A DNA stretch of 64,000 nt. It comes from Heterobasidion occidentale (lineage: Eukaryota; Basidiomycota; Agaricomycetes; Russulales; Bondarzewiaceae). The number at the start of each line of letters is the position of its first letter. Position 1 is the stretch's first letter. Location: contig JBCAQO010000001.1 in assembly GCA_039111635.1 (NCBI GenBank), positions 4,030,001-4,094,000 on the forward strand. Reading direction: 5' to 3'. Below, piece after piece: positions 62,938 to 64,000 of the stretch. Made by a program: the position numbers and the translations under genes. The notes under the pieces were generated by a model. That model ran no database searches, had not been told where the DNA came from, and saw nothing but the letters and a program-made list of their open reading frames with translations.

Positions 62938-63542
62938 GATTTGTCTGGACGTCGAAAGGCTGAAGCGATGGACATTCGAAGTTTACTCGTCGAGCACAGC
63001 AGTCCTGCAATGAGCAAGACTGAGTGATGTCGGTCACCCGATACCACCTGCAATGAGCAAGTGAATACCTTCGTGGAAGGGGAGACGGATGTCGAGAGAG
63101 TCGCAGAAAGAGGAGGTCCGTCACGGAGTGCGTTGTGGAAATGGCCAGCCTGGCAATGCCCGAAGCAGCGAAAGTTTGCCAAGGGAAATTTCCCACGTCC
63201 CGGAAATATCCGGGTGAGGCGTATGAGTGTGTATGGCCGGTTATACACGACCTTATTCACCTTCATGACCTACGATGACTACATTTGTTGCAGGCTCTCG
63301 AACGAAGACTGCGTTAGACAATTATGCTCTGATGAGGGGAAGGCTTTGCACGTTGTTGACACATCATATTCGATCATGGACTTGCGGCGACCTAGTACGT
63401 CGGACTGACACGACGGGGTTTGTCCTGCTCGCAGTGAGTGAAATTGCGCCTCGTGTGTCTATTTAATCCGATCTGCCTCTCCCACATATTGATATGCCCT
63501 TTGGCAACGTACCACATCACTCTAGTGCCATATCAAAGGAAG
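62938..63542. promoter_or_regulatory. divergent upstream region
   Basis: 600 bp between the SUMO protease and the plus-strand gene at the right edge. Overlapping frames near 62928-63266 (minus) and 63061-63408 (plus) mirror each other and show no motif; an upstream exon of the protease gene is possible. Confidence 0.4.
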
Positions 63543-64000
63543 ATGAGTGAACAACGCTCTTGCAATCATGACAACAGGTTGGCATTCCCCGAGTTGCCTA
63601 GCATGCCAGACAGGAGCGACGCGCCTCGTTGCAGAGTGTTTCTCGACGGCAATGGTCCCCTGTGCCGCGTTCTCTTATCTACTGTTCACCAGCTTGACGA
63701 TGACCAGACGGAAGAACATCCCTGCGTCATGCCTTGGTGCTATTCTATCCCCCTCACCCTCATGAACAAGGCTATGGCTTTCTTCGAGTCACTGCGGCAC
63801 CCCGACGGCTCACCCATCGTCTATCCTACACACGAGAAGGATCTAGAGATGTCGCCGAGACACATGTGCGAATACACGTACATCTGGAGGCTGCGGCGTG
63901 CGTTTCTTAAGGCAATTTACGCGGCCAGTTGCAATGATCAGATGGGAAGTAACTGGCGATGGCCAAAGATCCACGGGTACCTGTATCGGGAGTACTCTGG
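63543..64000 (+). CDS. unknown protein, 3'-truncated by window edge
   Basis: From the ATG at 63543 the frame stays open for 152 codons to the window end, so it has no stop here. It reads MSEQRSCNHDNRLAFPELPS, then CRVFLDGNGPLCRVLLSTVH, MNKAMAFFESLRHPDGSPIV, and MCEYTYIWRLRRAFLKAIYA near the end. No domain recognised. Composition is normal for a soluble cytosolic or nuclear protein with several Cys and Trp. The uninterrupted length and typical codon use support a real first exon, but there is no homology argument. Confidence 0.5.
   Translation, partial: MSEQRSCNHDNRLAFPELPSMPDRSDAPRCRVFLDGNGPLCRVLLSTVHQLDDDQTEEHPCVMPWCYSIPLTLMNKAMAFFESLRHPDGSPIVYPTHEKDLEMSPRHMCEYTYIWRLRRAFLKAIYAASCNDQMGSNWRWPKIHGYLYREYS

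Overview
This is nuclear DNA of a filamentous basidiomycete, most likely a wood- or litter-decaying agaricomycete. Genes are broken by many short GT-AG introns of about 40-70 nt, are packed on both strands, and include families typical of such fungi: a laccase with paired copper motifs, a bicupin oxalate decarboxylase, a secreted PL1 pectate lyase, a DUF6698-type protein, and a dynein heavy chain that stops after the tail, the split form known from Agaricomycetes. There is one tRNA gene (Val, AAC). No CRISPR, phage or bacterial operon structure is present.

Layout. 1-9 kb: end of a BCS1-like AAA ATPase, then a tandemly duplicated block made of MET2 (homoserine O-acetyltransferase) plus an unrecognised small gene. 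The second MET2 is a decayed relic, the small gene survives in three copies, and a 29-bp minisatellite and a PD-(D/E)XK nuclease-like gene lie between copies 2 and 3. 9-15 kb: a membrane short-chain dehydrogenase, tRNA-Val and dhc1. 15-32 kb: branched-chain aminotransferase, pectate lyase, TRM2, a MAM3/CNNM-type membrane protein, a ChaC-type gamma-glutamylcyclotransferase, PSD1 and a second BCS1-like ATPase. 32-44 kb: oxalate decarboxylase, cullin-4, a protein joining a base-hypermodification-type helical domain to a chromodomain, and laccase. 45-57 kb: a Zn2Cys6 regulator, an RNase III-fold mitochondrial ribosomal protein, two tandem old yellow enzymes and the lipoamide acyltransferase E2 of branched-chain keto-acid dehydrogenase. 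57-64 kb: a DUF6698 gene, a cysteine-rich unknown, a Ulp1-type SUMO protease and an open frame that runs off the right edge.

How they fit together. Laccase, oxalate decarboxylase and pectate lyase all carry N-terminal signal sequences and TATA boxes and belong to extracellular plant-polymer and oxalate metabolism. The aminotransferase and the E2 act in the same branched-chain amino-acid pathway but are 38 kb apart. The rest are housekeeping genes.

The most unusual gene is the helical-domain/chromodomain fusion at 38.8-40.2 kb, a candidate chromatin-targeted DNA base-modification factor. A caution on quality: several otherwise well-conserved genes show reading-frame breaks that sit in short runs of one base and lack one or two bases, which looks more like systematic under-calling in the assembly than gene decay. 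Coordinates are outer gene bounds with introns inside; splice sites were read by eye.
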